DNA of 51,574 nucleotides, from positions 1 to 51,574 of the forward strand of contig CAAGBI010000055.1 in the NCBI GenBank assembly GCA_900768015.1, given 5' to 3'. The DNA is from an uncultured Alistipes sp. (GTDB lineage Bacteria > Bacteroidota > Bacteroidia > Bacteroidales > Rikenellaceae). Positions 33,934 to 42,840 of this stretch are shown one piece after another. The notes under the pieces were generated by a model that had not been told where the DNA came from, did no database searches, and was given only the letters and a program-made list of their open reading frames with translations. Positions within the stretch are counted from its first letter, which is position 1; every line of letters begins with the position of its first letter. The position numbers were made by a program, and so were the translations under genes.

Positions 33934-33964
33934 AACGACCACATCTCCCACCAGGTCGTTTTTC
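33934..33964 (+). terminator. Terminator after thiL
   Basis: AACGACC (33934-33940) pairs with GGTCGTT (33954-33960), followed by Ts. It is the second hairpin after thiL. Confidence 0.65.
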
Positions 33965-34040
33965 GGGTCTCCATCTACCCACACACAAAACCCTCAGAGA
34001 CATAGCATGTGCATAGTTATGCAGAAATCTCACAGTCATA

Positions 34041-34072
34041 TTTGGTTGTGTGGATTTTTATACTTACATTTG
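34041..34072 (+). promoter_or_regulatory. Promoter for the DUF4988-type lipoprotein gene
   Basis: TTTG at 34041-34044 and TACATTTG at 34065-34072 are spaced by 20 bases, a full consensus match. The leader to ATG 34139 is about 60 bases. Confidence 0.8.
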
Positions 34073-34138
34073 TTGGCTTGTACGCGCACATAAGTGCATG
34101 AAAATGGACACATTAAACAACTAATTAACAATAACACT

Positions 34139-36904
34139 ATGAAACGATTTTTCAAGAACATGAAGGCTGTTGTGGCAACCGTGCTTACAGCGGCCATCGT
34201 CTCTTCGTCTATGGTATCGTGTCAGTATGATGACACTGAAATCTGGGAGAAGATTGACGAGATTGAGCAGGAGATTGCAGACCTCCGCACACAGGTTGAG
34301 CAGGAGCTCAACGCAATTCGCGACATGGTAAACGGTCTTGTGACTGTTACCGATGTTAAGCAGCAGCAGGATGGCAGCAAGCAGATCATCCTCTCTGACG
34401 GCACAAAGATTAATGTACATCCCGAGGCTGCAGAGGTTCCTGCAAACATCGTTACCACAACTATGGTTGACGGCGTTCTCTGCTGGGCTACATACGACGG
34501 CCTTGGCAACGCACAGCCTATCTACGCTAATGGCAAGGCTATCCCCGTGGCTGATGCAGCACCTATGACACAGGTTACCGATGGCGTTATCGAGGTATCG
34601 TTCGACGGTGGTAACACTTGGATTAAGACTGGCTACACAGAGTCTGTTGCCGACAGCATCATCAAGGATGTTGAGGTTGTCTACTCTGACTGGCGCACCG
34701 ACGAGGAGGGCAACCTCTTGGCACTCTACTGTAAGGTTACTTTGGCTGATGGCACTGTAATCAAGGTAGGCATGCAGAACGGTCGCATCATCCTTCCTTA
34801 CGACACAATCTTCGCAGCATATGGCGAGACTGTACCCTTCTCACTCGACGCAGAGGATGCTGCAGACTTCCTCACAACAACTCCTAAGGGTTGGGAGTGC
34901 GAGGTAACCCACAACGCAAAGGATGGCTCTATGATTCTCTACTTCACAGCTCCTACACTTGAGGCTATCGAGGCTGGTAGCGCAGTTAGCGAGGGTGTCG
35001 TAAAGCACATGGTGACATTCAACAACGGCTCATCGGCTATCGCAAGCATCAAGGTTTCGACTAACCCCGCAAAGGTTTACTTCACTTTGGAGGGTATCCA
35101 CCTCGAGGCTGGCTACGGCACTAACTACATGGTTTGCGGTCTCTACCCCGCATCTTCATTCAAGGCTGAGACAATCCTCAACTACGCAAACACTGTTATC
35201 AGTGGCGGCACATCAAACTACGCTACACAGCTTACATTTATGGAGAGCACATCAGCATACCTCAAATACAAGGAGTTGCGCTCACAGGGTGTGACAGTTG
35301 GCACTGAGTATATCTTCTGGTATATCGTACCACGCACTAACGAGGAGGGCGACCTCTACATCGCTGCCGAGGAGCTCTTCACCGAGTCATACACTCACAG
35401 CTCTGTATCGTTCAAGGCTAACTCTGCATCGTTCTTCGATGCGAACATCACATTCAAGACCAACAGCTCAGCAAACTACATGCTTGGTTATGCAAAGGCT
35501 GAGGAGTTCAACGCTGCGGAGATTGCTGCATACTACACCGAGCACCCCGACTACCTCTATGCTGCATACGAGAACATGGAGTACACAGGTTCATTCGTTG
35601 AGCTCTTCACCGAGGGCGCAGCACTCGAGTACGGCACTGAGTATGTTGCTTACTACCTCGCAGAGAACTCTAAGCATGTCTACCTCGAGGATAATGTTGT
35701 TTACTGGACATTCTCTACTCAGGATTACACACGCGATGGCGAGTTGGAGGTTAAGGTAGTTGGCGAGCCTACTATCGCTTACGACTACATCGAGATGACA
35801 CTCAACACCGTTGAGCCCCACATCATGATGTTCTACAACGCTATGCCTTCATACATGGCATCGGCTTATCCCGATGACAACTATGTTATCGACATGCTCC
35901 TCGAGGAGGGCTATCAGGCAAAGTCAAACGACGCTGTTGTAGCACGCTACGATGGTGTTAAGCCTGGCACAAAGCTCACATTCTTCGCTGTAGCGGTAGA
36001 CGCCCAGGGTAAGATTGGTAAGCCTTTCAAGCAGGAGTTCACAACAAAGAACTTTGAGTACAACACTAACCTCGTGCTCACTGCCGAGCTTAAGGAGTAC
36101 AAGATTGACAACACTCTTATCAACCTCTCGTGCGAGGGTGCAACAAGCTACGCATATATCCTCTGCAAGACAGGCGACGCTGCTTGGAAGGAGGTTTATG
36201 GTGGCACAGTTAAGAAGGCTGGCGAGTATATCATCATGAACTACGACTCATACAATGTAAACAAGACCGAGGAGAACGCTATCGCCCTCACAGGTCTCGA
36301 TATGGATGTTGAGTATATTGTTGTAGTTGTTGCATACGCTGCTGATGGCACATACTCTGAGGCTGTATCATGCAACTTCAAGCCTATCGCAAACATCGGT
36401 ACTGTTGTTACTCGCGACCAGGCACAGTGGGCAGAGACTAAGCCTACTGTAACCATCTTGATGGTTGAGGACAACCCACACCTCTTCATGTCATTCAGCT
36501 GGTCATGTCTCCCCGCACCTCACACTAAGATCTACACTGCAGCGATGTATCGCGACAACCTCATCAACGATGATTTGGGCACAAATGTGAACACCGTTGA
36601 GAAGCTTATCGCTGAGATTATGACATGCTGCGACACTGGCGGCATGAACGAGCAGGGTAAGAGCTTCGAGTGGCAGGAGAGCGGCATCTACCTTCGCGAG
36701 TGGATTGAGTGGGAGGATATAGATGGTGACAACTTCATCGACGAGGTTTACCACTCTGAGGAGCGCGATGCACCATACATCTTCTTCCCATATGGTTCAT
36801 CTGAGATGACCTTCATCTACACTACATGGGTAGGCGAGGATGGCAACTTCTGCGAGCCTTTCGCAATCGATCCTCTCACAGGTGAGGAGGTATCACTCTG
36901 GTAA
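34139..36904 (+). CDS. Large surface lipoprotein with DUF4988-like coiled coil and repeated beta domains
   Basis: 921 residues. The lipoprotein signal ends in MVSC (C28). A short coiled coil (about 33-65, TEIWEKIDEIEQEIADLRTQVEQ) and a beta region (QQDGSKQIILSDGTKINVH) match the N-terminal DUF4988 module of Bacteroidota surface proteins. The rest is built of beta-rich repeats of about 100-130 residues. They end in TEY-type strands, as in YGTNYMVCGLYPASSF, VGTEYIFWYIVPRTNEEGDLYIA and YGTEYVAYYLAENSK, and look Fn3-like. It is predicted to be exposed at the cell surface; ligand unknown. The frame extends upstream, but the signal peptide and promoter fix ATG 34139. Similar repeats occur in the lipoprotein at 45463-47538. 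Confidence 0.82.
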   Translation: MKRFFKNMKAVVATVLTAAIVSSSMVSCQYDDTEIWEKIDEIEQEIADLRTQVEQELNAIRDMVNGLVTVTDVKQQQDGSKQIILSDGTKINVHPEAAEVPANIVTTTMVDGVLCWATYDGLGNAQPIYANGKAIPVADAAPMTQVTDGVIEVSFDGGNTWIKTGYTESVADSIIKDVEVVYSDWRTDEEGNLLALYCKVTLADGTVIKVGMQNGRIILPYDTIFAAYGETVPFSLDAEDAADFLTTTPKGWECEVTHNAKDGSMILYFTAPTLEAIEAGSAVSEGVVKHMVTFNNGSSAIASIKVSTNPAKVYFTLEGIHLEAGYGTNYMVCGLYPASSFKAETILNYANTVISGGTSNYATQLTFMESTSAYLKYKELRSQGVTVGTEYIFWYIVPRTNEEGDLYIAAEELFTESYTHSSVSFKANSASFFDANITFKTNSSANYMLGYAKAEEFNAAEIAAYYTEHPDYLYAAYENMEYTGSFVELFTEGAALEYGTEYVAYYLAENSKHVYLEDNVVYWTFSTQDYTRDGELEVKVVGEPTIAYDYIEMTLNTVEPHIMMFYNAMPSYMASAYPDDNYVIDMLLEEGYQAKSNDAVVARYDGVKPGTKLTFFAVAVDAQGKIGKPFKQEFTTKNFEYNTNLVLTAELKEYKIDNTLINLSCEGATSYAYILCKTGDAAWKEVYGGTVKKAGEYIIMNYDSYNVNKTEENAIALTGLDMDVEYIVVVVAYAADGTYSEAVSCNFKPIANIGTVVTRDQAQWAETKPTVTILMVEDNPHLFMSFSWSCLPAPHTKIYTAAMYRDNLINDDLGTNVNTVEKLIAEIMTCCDTGGMNEQGKSFEWQESGIYLREWIEWEDIDGDNFIDEVYHSEERDAPYIFFPYGSSEMTFIYTTWVGEDGNFCEPFAIDPLTGEEVSLW

Positions 36905-36925
36905 TCTAAGCCATTGATACCATAA

Positions 36926-36966
36926 TAAATTGGGCTGTTCGAAATCTCGGACAGCCCAATTTATTT
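36926..36966. terminator. Strong bidirectional terminator after the DUF4988-type lipoprotein gene
   Basis: A 17-bp stem (36926-36942 with 36947-36963, one G-T pair) has a four-base loop and T-rich flanks on both strands. It lies between the lipoprotein gene and umuC. Confidence 0.92.
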
Positions 36967-37010
36967 TATCTGTAACTTATCTTGCTGATTTACCTCTGCG
37001 CAATACCCCA

Positions 37011-38267
37011 CTACTTGACTACGGGGAGGTCGTTCCAATTTGTGGTGTAGCCAGGTGAGCGGTGTGCACTATTGGCCTTCACCTCCGAGAGTCCCGCCGA
37101 GGCCACCACCACCGAGCCATCGCCAACTCGGCTATTGATGCTATCGAGCGTCTGCATAAGTCTGCGGTGGCGCTCCTGATGCTCGCCATTGAACATCGAC
37201 ACCGAGACTCCCTCACGCGGCATTATGCCCGAGGCCACGACACCCGCCTTCTTGTAGCCCGTGCCCCGCACAAATATCTCGTTCAACGCCTCGCGCGCGA
37301 CACGCACAATATCTATGGTACTATCCGTAGGTTCCGCAAAGGGCACACATATATGGCCATACTGCTGCACCTCATCCTCCTTGAAGCGATTAGTGGCGGC
37401 AAAGACCGTGAGGTGCGAGCATACCGAACTCTGGCTACGCAGCTTCTCGGCCGTCATAGCGGCAAACTTTGCCACCTGCTCCGAGAGCTCTGCGCGGTCG
37501 TATATCTCCGTTGAGAAGCTTCGCGAGTTGCATATCGACTGTTTGGCATCTGCACCCACCTCGAACTCTATGGCGGGCGTGCCACGCAACTCGCGCCATG
37601 TACGAAGTCCCGTAATGCCCATCTCGCGACGCACATATACCTCACTAAGCTGCGTGAAGTCGTATGCCGTATTTACGCCCACAGCCTTTAGGCGTGGCGT
37701 CGTACGGCGGCCTATGCCCCACACATCCTCTATCGGCCAGCGCTTGAGCACCTTTTCGATATCCTGCGGGCGGTGCATGAAGCAGCCACCCCGCAACTTG
37801 GGATAGCTTTTACACAACTCCGCGGCTATCTTTGCGAGGGTCTTCGTGGGCGCAACACCCACCGACACCGGTATGCAGGTCAACCTACGACACTTTGCCG
37901 AGAGCGCCTTGGCGAAACTATCGAAGTCTACGCCCTCCACGCCACGCATATCGAGGAAGGCCTCGTCTATGGAGTAGACCTCTATAAAGGGGGCACTCTC
38001 CCTCAATACCGCACGCACACGCCGCGAGAAGTCGGCATATAGCGACATATTCGTAGAGAATATTGCGATGTTGTGTTGCTCAACGAGGTCTCGTATTTTG
38101 AACAGTGGGTCACCCATCTTTATGCCGAGACGCTTCGCCTCATTCGAGCGCGCAATGGCGCAACCATCATTACGCGAGAGCACAATGACGGGGCGCCCCT
38201 CCAGATCGGGACGGAAGGCTCGCTCACACGATACGAAGAAGTTGTTGCAGTCGGCAAGGGCAAACAT
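37011..38267 (-). CDS. umuC: Y-family DNA polymerase, UmuC type
   Basis: A 418-residue translesion polymerase. The palm begins FALADCNNFFVSCERAFRPDLEG, the catalytic acidic pair lies in EVYSIDEAFLDMRG (D101, E102), and VSVGVAPTKTLAKIAAELCK follows. The thumb HhH region is VWGIGRRTTPRLKAVGV, and the C-terminal UmuC tail includes SMFNGEHQERHRRLMQTLDSINSRVG. With UmuD' it forms polymerase V and copies damaged DNA with errors. It is the last gene of a reverse-strand operon. Unusually, a transporter gene separates it from umuD. Confidence 0.95.
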   Translation of the reverse strand: MFALADCNNFFVSCERAFRPDLEGRPVIVLSRNDGCAIARSNEAKRLGIKMGDPLFKIRDLVEQHNIAIFSTNMSLYADFSRRVRAVLRESAPFIEVYSIDEAFLDMRGVEGVDFDSFAKALSAKCRRLTCIPVSVGVAPTKTLAKIAAELCKSYPKLRGGCFMHRPQDIEKVLKRWPIEDVWGIGRRTTPRLKAVGVNTAYDFTQLSEVYVRREMGITGLRTWRELRGTPAIEFEVGADAKQSICNSRSFSTEIYDRAELSEQVAKFAAMTAEKLRSQSSVCSHLTVFAATNRFKEDEVQQYGHICVPFAEPTDSTIDIVRVAREALNEIFVRGTGYKKAGVVASGIMPREGVSVSMFNGEHQERHRRLMQTLDSINSRVGDGSVVVASAGLSEVKANSAHRSPGYTTNWNDLPVVK

Positions 38268-38273
38268 CGGAGG

Positions 38274-39164
38274 CTATCGCTTTGTGGAGATAATCATAAA
38301 TGTAACGGCTACAATCGCTATGAGTATGCCGATAATGATGTTATTCGTAAGGGCCTCGCCAAAGACAAGGGTGCCTACAAGGATGGCTGTGATAGGCTCA
38401 AACACGCCAAGCACAGAGGCCTTAGTAGCTCCAATTCTTCGTGTGGCGACGGCGAGTGTCGCGGTCGAAACAATAGTCGGCAGGATGGCGAGACCCACGA
38501 TATTGAGCCAGTCGAGGCTGGTATCAATGCCCGCCATAACCTCTCGGCCAGATAGGGAGATGCGCGTAAGGAATACCACAGCACCCACCATGAGCGCATA
38601 GAATGTGAGCAGAGAGTTTGAGATACTGCTGATGGTCTTGCTACGGTTGATAATCACAATAAAGAGCGCATAGACCAGTGCCGAGCCAAGAGAGAGAAGC
38701 ACGCCTATAGGGTTTATCTCCTGCGAAGAGTCACCTTGCGTCATGATGATAACACCCACAAATGTCGCAACGATGGCAAGCCACACCTGCCACGACGGCA
38801 CAACACGCAGAAATACCATTATCAGCGCTACGAGTACGGGGTATAGGAATATGAGCGTTGTGGCCAGACCTGACGGAATATATTTGTATGCCTCGAACAG
38901 ACATATACTGCTGGAGGTATAGAGCAAGCCCAACACGAGTAATACCCCGGCCTGCCTCCACGATATTTTGAAGCTCTGCCTATCGAAGAGGAGTATAGCG
39001 CCCAAGATGAGCACCGCAATACCATATCGGAAGAAGAGTATCGAATCGACTGACACGCCCTTACTCATCAATGGCATGCCGAACAATGGATTCAAGCCAT
39101 AGGTAATTCCCGTAATAATACCCGCGGGATAACCTATCAAAGCGTTGTTACTTATAGGTTTCAC
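38274..39164 (-). CDS. EamA/DMT-family transporter (inside the umuDC operon)
   Basis: A 296-residue inner-membrane carrier with ten helices and two EamA repeats. GLLYTSSSICLFEAYKYIPSGLATTLIFLYPVLVALIMVF is the conserved end of the first, and RRIGATKASVLGVFEPITAILVGTLVFGEALT that of the second. Substrate unknown. It starts at GTG 39164, 15 bases after umuD, and ends six bases before umuC, so it is transcribed with both. A role in damage response is not known for this family; the placement is the notable point. Confidence 0.88.
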   Translation of the reverse strand: MKPISNNALIGYPAGIITGITYGLNPLFGMPLMSKGVSVDSILFFRYGIAVLILGAILLFDRQSFKISWRQAGVLLVLGLLYTSSSICLFEAYKYIPSGLATTLIFLYPVLVALIMVFLRVVPSWQVWLAIVATFVGVIIMTQGDSSQEINPIGVLLSLGSALVYALFIVIINRSKTISSISNSLLTFYALMVGAVVFLTRISLSGREVMAGIDTSLDWLNIVGLAILPTIVSTATLAVATRRIGATKASVLGVFEPITAILVGTLVFGEALTNNIIIGILIAIVAVTFMIISTKR

Positions 39165-39179
39165 TTTTGTAGATATTGT

Positions 39180-39593
39180 TTACATCTTCTTTATGACATA
39201 TGTCACCACACCCCATATTGCAAACTCGTTGTCGGGCGTGATGCGTATGGGCTTGAACTTGGGGTTGGCGGCAACAAGCAGCGTGTGGTCCTCGTGGCGC
39301 TCCACGCGCTTTACCGTAAACTCACCATCTATATAGCAGACCGCCGAACAGCCGTTATATGGCTCTATGGAGCGGTCAACGATGATTATATCGCCCTCGT
39401 CCATGTCGGCATCGACCATCGAGGTGCCACCAACGCGGAAGAAGAATGTAGAGGCGGGGTGGCGCACCAAGAGGCGCACCAGGTCGAGCTTCTCGTGTGG
39501 CTCTTCATCCGCAGGCGAGGGAAATCCCGCCCTCACCTCACCAAGCATATCGGCCTCGATATGCTCCGTACTATCTATCCTATATGGCTTCAT
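39180..39593 (-). CDS. umuD: UmuD-type self-cleaving translesion protein (LexA/S24 family)
   Basis: 137 residues, matching E. coli UmuD in length. The self-cleavage site is Ala22-Gly23 in GEVRAGFPSPADE. The nucleophile is Ser58 in GGTSMVDADMDEGD and the general base is Lys95 in EFTVKRVERH, at positions almost equal to E. coli S60/K97. There is no N-terminal DNA-binding domain, so it is not a LexA repressor. After RecA-stimulated cleavage it activates UmuC. It starts two bases after the HD-domain gene and is followed by a transporter gene, then umuC. Confidence 0.93.
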   Translation of the reverse strand: MKPYRIDSTEHIEADMLGEVRAGFPSPADEEPHEKLDLVRLLVRHPASTFFFRVGGTSMVDADMDEGDIIIVDRSIEPYNGCSAVCYIDGEFTVKRVERHEDHTLLVAANPKFKPIRITPDNEFAIWGVVTYVIKKM

Positions 39594-39595
39594 CT

Positions 39596-40228
39596 TTATC
39601 CTCTTTTCTCCGTCTCCTCCTTGTATATTGTCTCGTATAGTCTGCGCAGTGTAGGTTTATCTGCAATAATCTTGCGCAACTCCTCGAGGCGCTGGGCATT
39701 ATCCGACTCCTCAATCCATAACTTCAGGTAGCCGCCATAGTCATACTTCTCGCGCATATGCTCCAAAAGGCGCTCATAGCCCTGCTCCATATCGAGGTCG
39801 GGGTGGTGCGTAAGCGTGAACTGCACCGTGCGACGGATAATGGAGTGCGGCACGATAAGGCGGTCAGCATCGGCTACGATGCGGCCATATATGGTGCGGG
39901 GTGGCTGCTTCGACGAGGCGCGGTGGTCCTCAACAGCATCGCCCATAGTGGCTATATCCTCCTCCGAAAACCAGCGTCTTAGCTCACTATCTGCCAACAG
40001 AATACGCTTCGACTCCGTGTGGTGCACATCGCGGCCTACGGCAAGGCCCGTATCGTGGTAGGCGGCAATGACATACGCCATCTCGACATCTACGCCAAGC
40101 CTCTGGGCGAGTTCCACGCTGCGGCTTACAACCACATCGGCATGGTCACGCCTATGTGCAGCATCGAAGCCATCGTAGCGCGACAATATCTCGCTATCTA
40201 TGTACGCCCTTATCTCCTCTCTAATCAT
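39596..40228 (-). CDS. HD-domain hydrolase
   Basis: A 210-residue metal-dependent HD-superfamily protein. HRRDHADVVVSRSVELAQ supplies the first His. AAYHDTGLAVG has the HD pair, and DHRASSKQPPRTIYGRIVADADRL supplies the later His and Asp ligands. Such enzymes hydrolyse nucleotides or phosphate esters; the substrate is not evident. ATG 40228 is preferred to the overlapping GTG at 40234. It lies between the M16 peptidase pair and umuD, all on the same strand with gaps of a few bases. Confidence 0.87.
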   Translation of the reverse strand: MIREEIRAYIDSEILSRYDGFDAAHRRDHADVVVSRSVELAQRLGVDVEMAYVIAAYHDTGLAVGRDVHHTESKRILLADSELRRWFSEEDIATMGDAVEDHRASSKQPPRTIYGRIVADADRLIVPHSIIRRTVQFTLTHHPDLDMEQGYERLLEHMREKYDYGGYLKLWIEESDNAQRLEELRKIIADKPTLRRLYETIYKEETEKRG

Positions 40229-40233
40229 AGCCA

Positions 40234-41487
40234 CTACCCCATTACCACCTCAACAATCTTATCTCGCTCGAGGTACTTGCGAGCAAGGTCGCGTATCTCC
40301 TCGGCAGTGATATTGGCAATCGTCTCCACGCACTGCTCCGTAGCGCTATTGTCCGCGCCACACATGATGTTCTCTATCGTCACATCTGCAATGCCGAAGG
40401 GGCCATCGAGGATGCGTAGCACCTCGCCAATCATCACATTCTTAACCATCTGCAACTCCTCCTCATCAACCAACTCCTCGCGTAGGCGCTCTATCTCAGC
40501 ATATATCTCGCCGAGGGCATCCTCCCTGTGTTCGCGTGCCACCTGCGTAGCGATGGCGAGGTAGCCCTCCTTCTCGAAGTTTATCATCGCAGCCGACACG
40601 CCGTATGTGTAGCCATGCTGCTCGCGTAGGTTCTGCATAAGGCGCGAGCCGAAGTAGCCACCCAGGATTGCCGCAACAACTTGCATACCAACGAAGTCAG
40701 GATGGTTGCGCGTGAAGAGCAAGCGACCGATGCGGATAGAGGCCTGCAACGCCTCCTCGCGCTCGGCATGGAGAGTGTACTGCGTCTCGCACTCGGGGAA
40801 ACTGCACTCGGGGCGTTCACCTCGGGGCAATGCCGCAACGAGGGCCTCGATAGCGGCCATAACCTCGTCATCAATGCGGCCACTGCACACCACGAAACAG
40901 TTGTCAGCGGTATATAGTCGGCGGTAGTGCTCCACGATGTCGTCGCGCGTAATGTCGTCGTAGCGCTCCTCCGATGCCGAGATGCCATAGGGATGGTTAG
41001 CACCAAAGAGCGCCTGGGCGAATAACTCGCGCGAGGCGACCTCCATCTTCTTTCGCTCAATCTTAAGGCTCTGCTTACGCTTCTGGCAATATACATCAAG
41101 CTCACGCTCGGGGAAGGTGGGGCGTAGGATAATCTCGCCAGCCACGCCTATGGTCGGCGCGAAGAACTTCGAGAGCGAGCAGAAGGATATATAGGTATAG
41201 TCGCGGTCGATGTTTACATCGTAGTACGAGCCGTAGAAGTCGAGCTCATCGGCAATCTGCTGTGCCGACATATTCTGGCTACCCTCGCCCAACATATTGA
41301 GCGTCGAGGATGCCACAAAGGGCTTCGCCTGCACCGAGGTACCTGCACGAAAGACGAGACTAAAGCGCACTACCTCGAAGTCGTCAGTTGCGAGCGTATA
41401 TATTTTGACGCCATTTGCTGTGGTGTGACACTCCGCATGTGGCATATCCACGCTGCGGGGCATTATTATATCGGGCTGCTGTCTCAT
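40234..41487 (-). CDS. M16-family peptidase, non-catalytic partner subunit
   Basis: A 417-residue insulinase-fold protein. The zinc-binding HxxEH is missing: where it should be (after about residue 58) the sequence reads ASSTLNMLGEGSQNMSAQQ. Yet the C-terminal substrate-holding Arg/Tyr motif is kept (RLMQNLREQHGYTYGVSA). That is the pattern of the beta-type subunit in heterodimeric M16B proteases. It overlaps the stop of the catalytic gene by four bases (ATGA), which fits equal production of both subunits. Confidence 0.9.
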   Translation of the reverse strand: MRQQPDIIMPRSVDMPHAECHTTANGVKIYTLATDDFEVVRFSLVFRAGTSVQAKPFVASSTLNMLGEGSQNMSAQQIADELDFYGSYYDVNIDRDYTYISFCSLSKFFAPTIGVAGEIILRPTFPERELDVYCQKRKQSLKIERKKMEVASRELFAQALFGANHPYGISASEERYDDITRDDIVEHYRRLYTADNCFVVCSGRIDDEVMAAIEALVAALPRGERPECSFPECETQYTLHAEREEALQASIRIGRLLFTRNHPDFVGMQVVAAILGGYFGSRLMQNLREQHGYTYGVSAAMINFEKEGYLAIATQVAREHREDALGEIYAEIERLREELVDEEELQMVKNVMIGEVLRILDGPFGIADVTIENIMCGADNSATEQCVETIANITAEEIRDLARKYLERDKIVEVVMG

Positions 41488-42719
41488 TTGGCACGGTAGA
41501 TTAGGGTTGACGAATTATTAAGGTTGAAGCATCGGCGCGCAAACGACATAAGCTCCTCGCGGCTCAGCGAACGATATATATCTGCCTCGGTATTAAGAAG
41601 TTCAAGGTTGCCAATCATAGAGTAGAAACCGAGGTTCATGGCCTTGTTCATAACATTTATCTCGCCCATGAGCATATTGGCCTCGAACTTATTCTTGACC
41701 TTATCCATCTCATAGTCCGATACATTACCATCCATAAGTTCACGCAGCTCACCCCACAAGGCCTCCTCGGCCACCTCCTCGGTAGTGTCTGGCATTAGTC
41801 GACCCTTGATGATGAAGAGGCCCGCATCGAGGCTACCCAAGATGTAGGCGTTGACACTCGAGAAGAGGCCACGCTCCTTAACCAAGCGGTTTATGAGGCG
41901 CGAAGACTCGCCACCGGCCAACAAGTCCGAGGCCAAGTCGCCAAGGAAGAAGTCGCGCGAGAGGCGGTCGCCCATGTGGAAGGCTATGGTTATATCCGTA
42001 GCGGGGACATCGCGCTCCACGACTAAGCGGCGGGGCTCCGTCTGCTCGGGCTCAACAGGTACTGGGGGCACATCGCCACCCGCATCCTCAATATCTGCGA
42101 AGTACTCCTCGGCCATGTCGAGCATATACTCCTCGTCGAGGTCGGCAGAGATGGAGAGTATGGCACGCGAGGGGCGATAGTGCAGGTTGTAGAAGGCACG
42201 CACATCCTCCAGCGTAGCACGCTCTATGTGCTCGGGCGATATGCCTATTGCCGACCAGCGGTATGGGTGTACCTTGTAACATAGTTCGCGCAGCAGGAGC
42301 TGCTCATCGCCATAGGGCTGATTCAGGTAGCGCTGCTTGAACTCCTCGATTACTACCTGCTTCTCGGTCTGGTATGCCTCCTCCGAGATGTTGAGGTTGC
42401 GCATACGGTCGCTCTCGAGCCATAGGGCCGTTGATAGGTTCTCCTTGGGGAGGGTGATGTAGAAGTCGGTGTAGTCGTTGTTCGTGAAGGCGTTGTTCTC
42501 GCCCGAAGCCATGACTACGGGGATGTCGAAGTCGGGCACATTGGTCGTACCGCGAAACATCAGGTGCTCAAAGAGGTGGGCAAAGCCCGTCTTGTCGGTC
42601 ATCTCGTTGCGCGCACCCACCTTGTAGAGGATATTCACCGCCGCGAGCTTCGACGCTCGGTCGCTATTAACCAACACGGTAAGCCCATTCCGCAGCACTC
42701 GTTCCTTGTATCTTATCAT
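41484..42719 (-). CDS. M16-family zinc peptidase, catalytic subunit
   Basis: A 411-residue M16B peptidase with the inverted zinc site HLFEH (H48, E51, H52) in TGFAHLFEHLMFRGT and the downstream ligand in EKQVVIEEFKQRY. It degrades small unfolded peptides together with the inactive partner encoded next. The frame is open to 42752, but a -7 element overlaps that end, so ATG 42719 (MIRYKERV) is chosen. It leads an operon that seems to continue through the HD gene, umuD, the transporter and umuC. Confidence 0.93.
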   Translation of the reverse strand: MIRYKERVLRNGLTVLVNSDRASKLAAVNILYKVGARNEMTDKTGFAHLFEHLMFRGTTNVPDFDIPVVMASGENNAFTNNDYTDFYITLPKENLSTALWLESDRMRNLNISEEAYQTEKQVVIEEFKQRYLNQPYGDEQLLLRELCYKVHPYRWSAIGISPEHIERATLEDVRAFYNLHYRPSRAILSISADLDEEYMLDMAEEYFADIEDAGGDVPPVPVEPEQTEPRRLVVERDVPATDITIAFHMGDRLSRDFFLGDLASDLLAGGESSRLINRLVKERGLFSSVNAYILGSLDAGLFIIKGRLMPDTTEEVAEEALWGELRELMDGNVSDYEMDKVKNKFEANMLMGEINVMNKAMNLGFYSMIGNLELLNTEADIYRSLSREELMSFARRCFNLNNSSTLIYRAK

Positions 42720-42749
42720 AGATTTGTAGTGGACAATATTAGTTTGGTA

Positions 42750-42757
42750 CAAATATA
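42750..42757 (-). promoter_or_regulatory. Promoter -7 element for the M16 peptidase operon
   Basis: Reverse-strand TATATTTG fits the consensus, about 31 bases before ATG 42719. It shows that the longer start is wrong. Confidence 0.6.
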
Positions 42758-42812
42758 CGATTTTTTTCTAAAAAAATAGGAGTTCCCGCGCTACAACATT
42801 GAGAGAATTATG

Positions 42813-42820
42813 TAACTTTG
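42813..42820 (+). promoter_or_regulatory. Promoter -7 element for the PTS IIC-like gene
   Basis: TAACTTTG is an exact match, 20 bases before ATG 42841. No well-spaced TTTG is visible upstream. Confidence 0.5.
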
Positions 42821-42840
42821 TGCTAATAAAATTGTTAACT

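Noticed and set aside
32892..33974. 360-codon reverse-strand frame across thiL
   Set aside because: Antisense shadow of thiL with unusual Cys/His content and no recognisable domain.
39180..39593. LexA repressor
   Set aside because: The protein has the S24 cleavage and catalytic residues but no N-terminal DNA-binding domain, and umuC is nearby, so UmuD is the better call.
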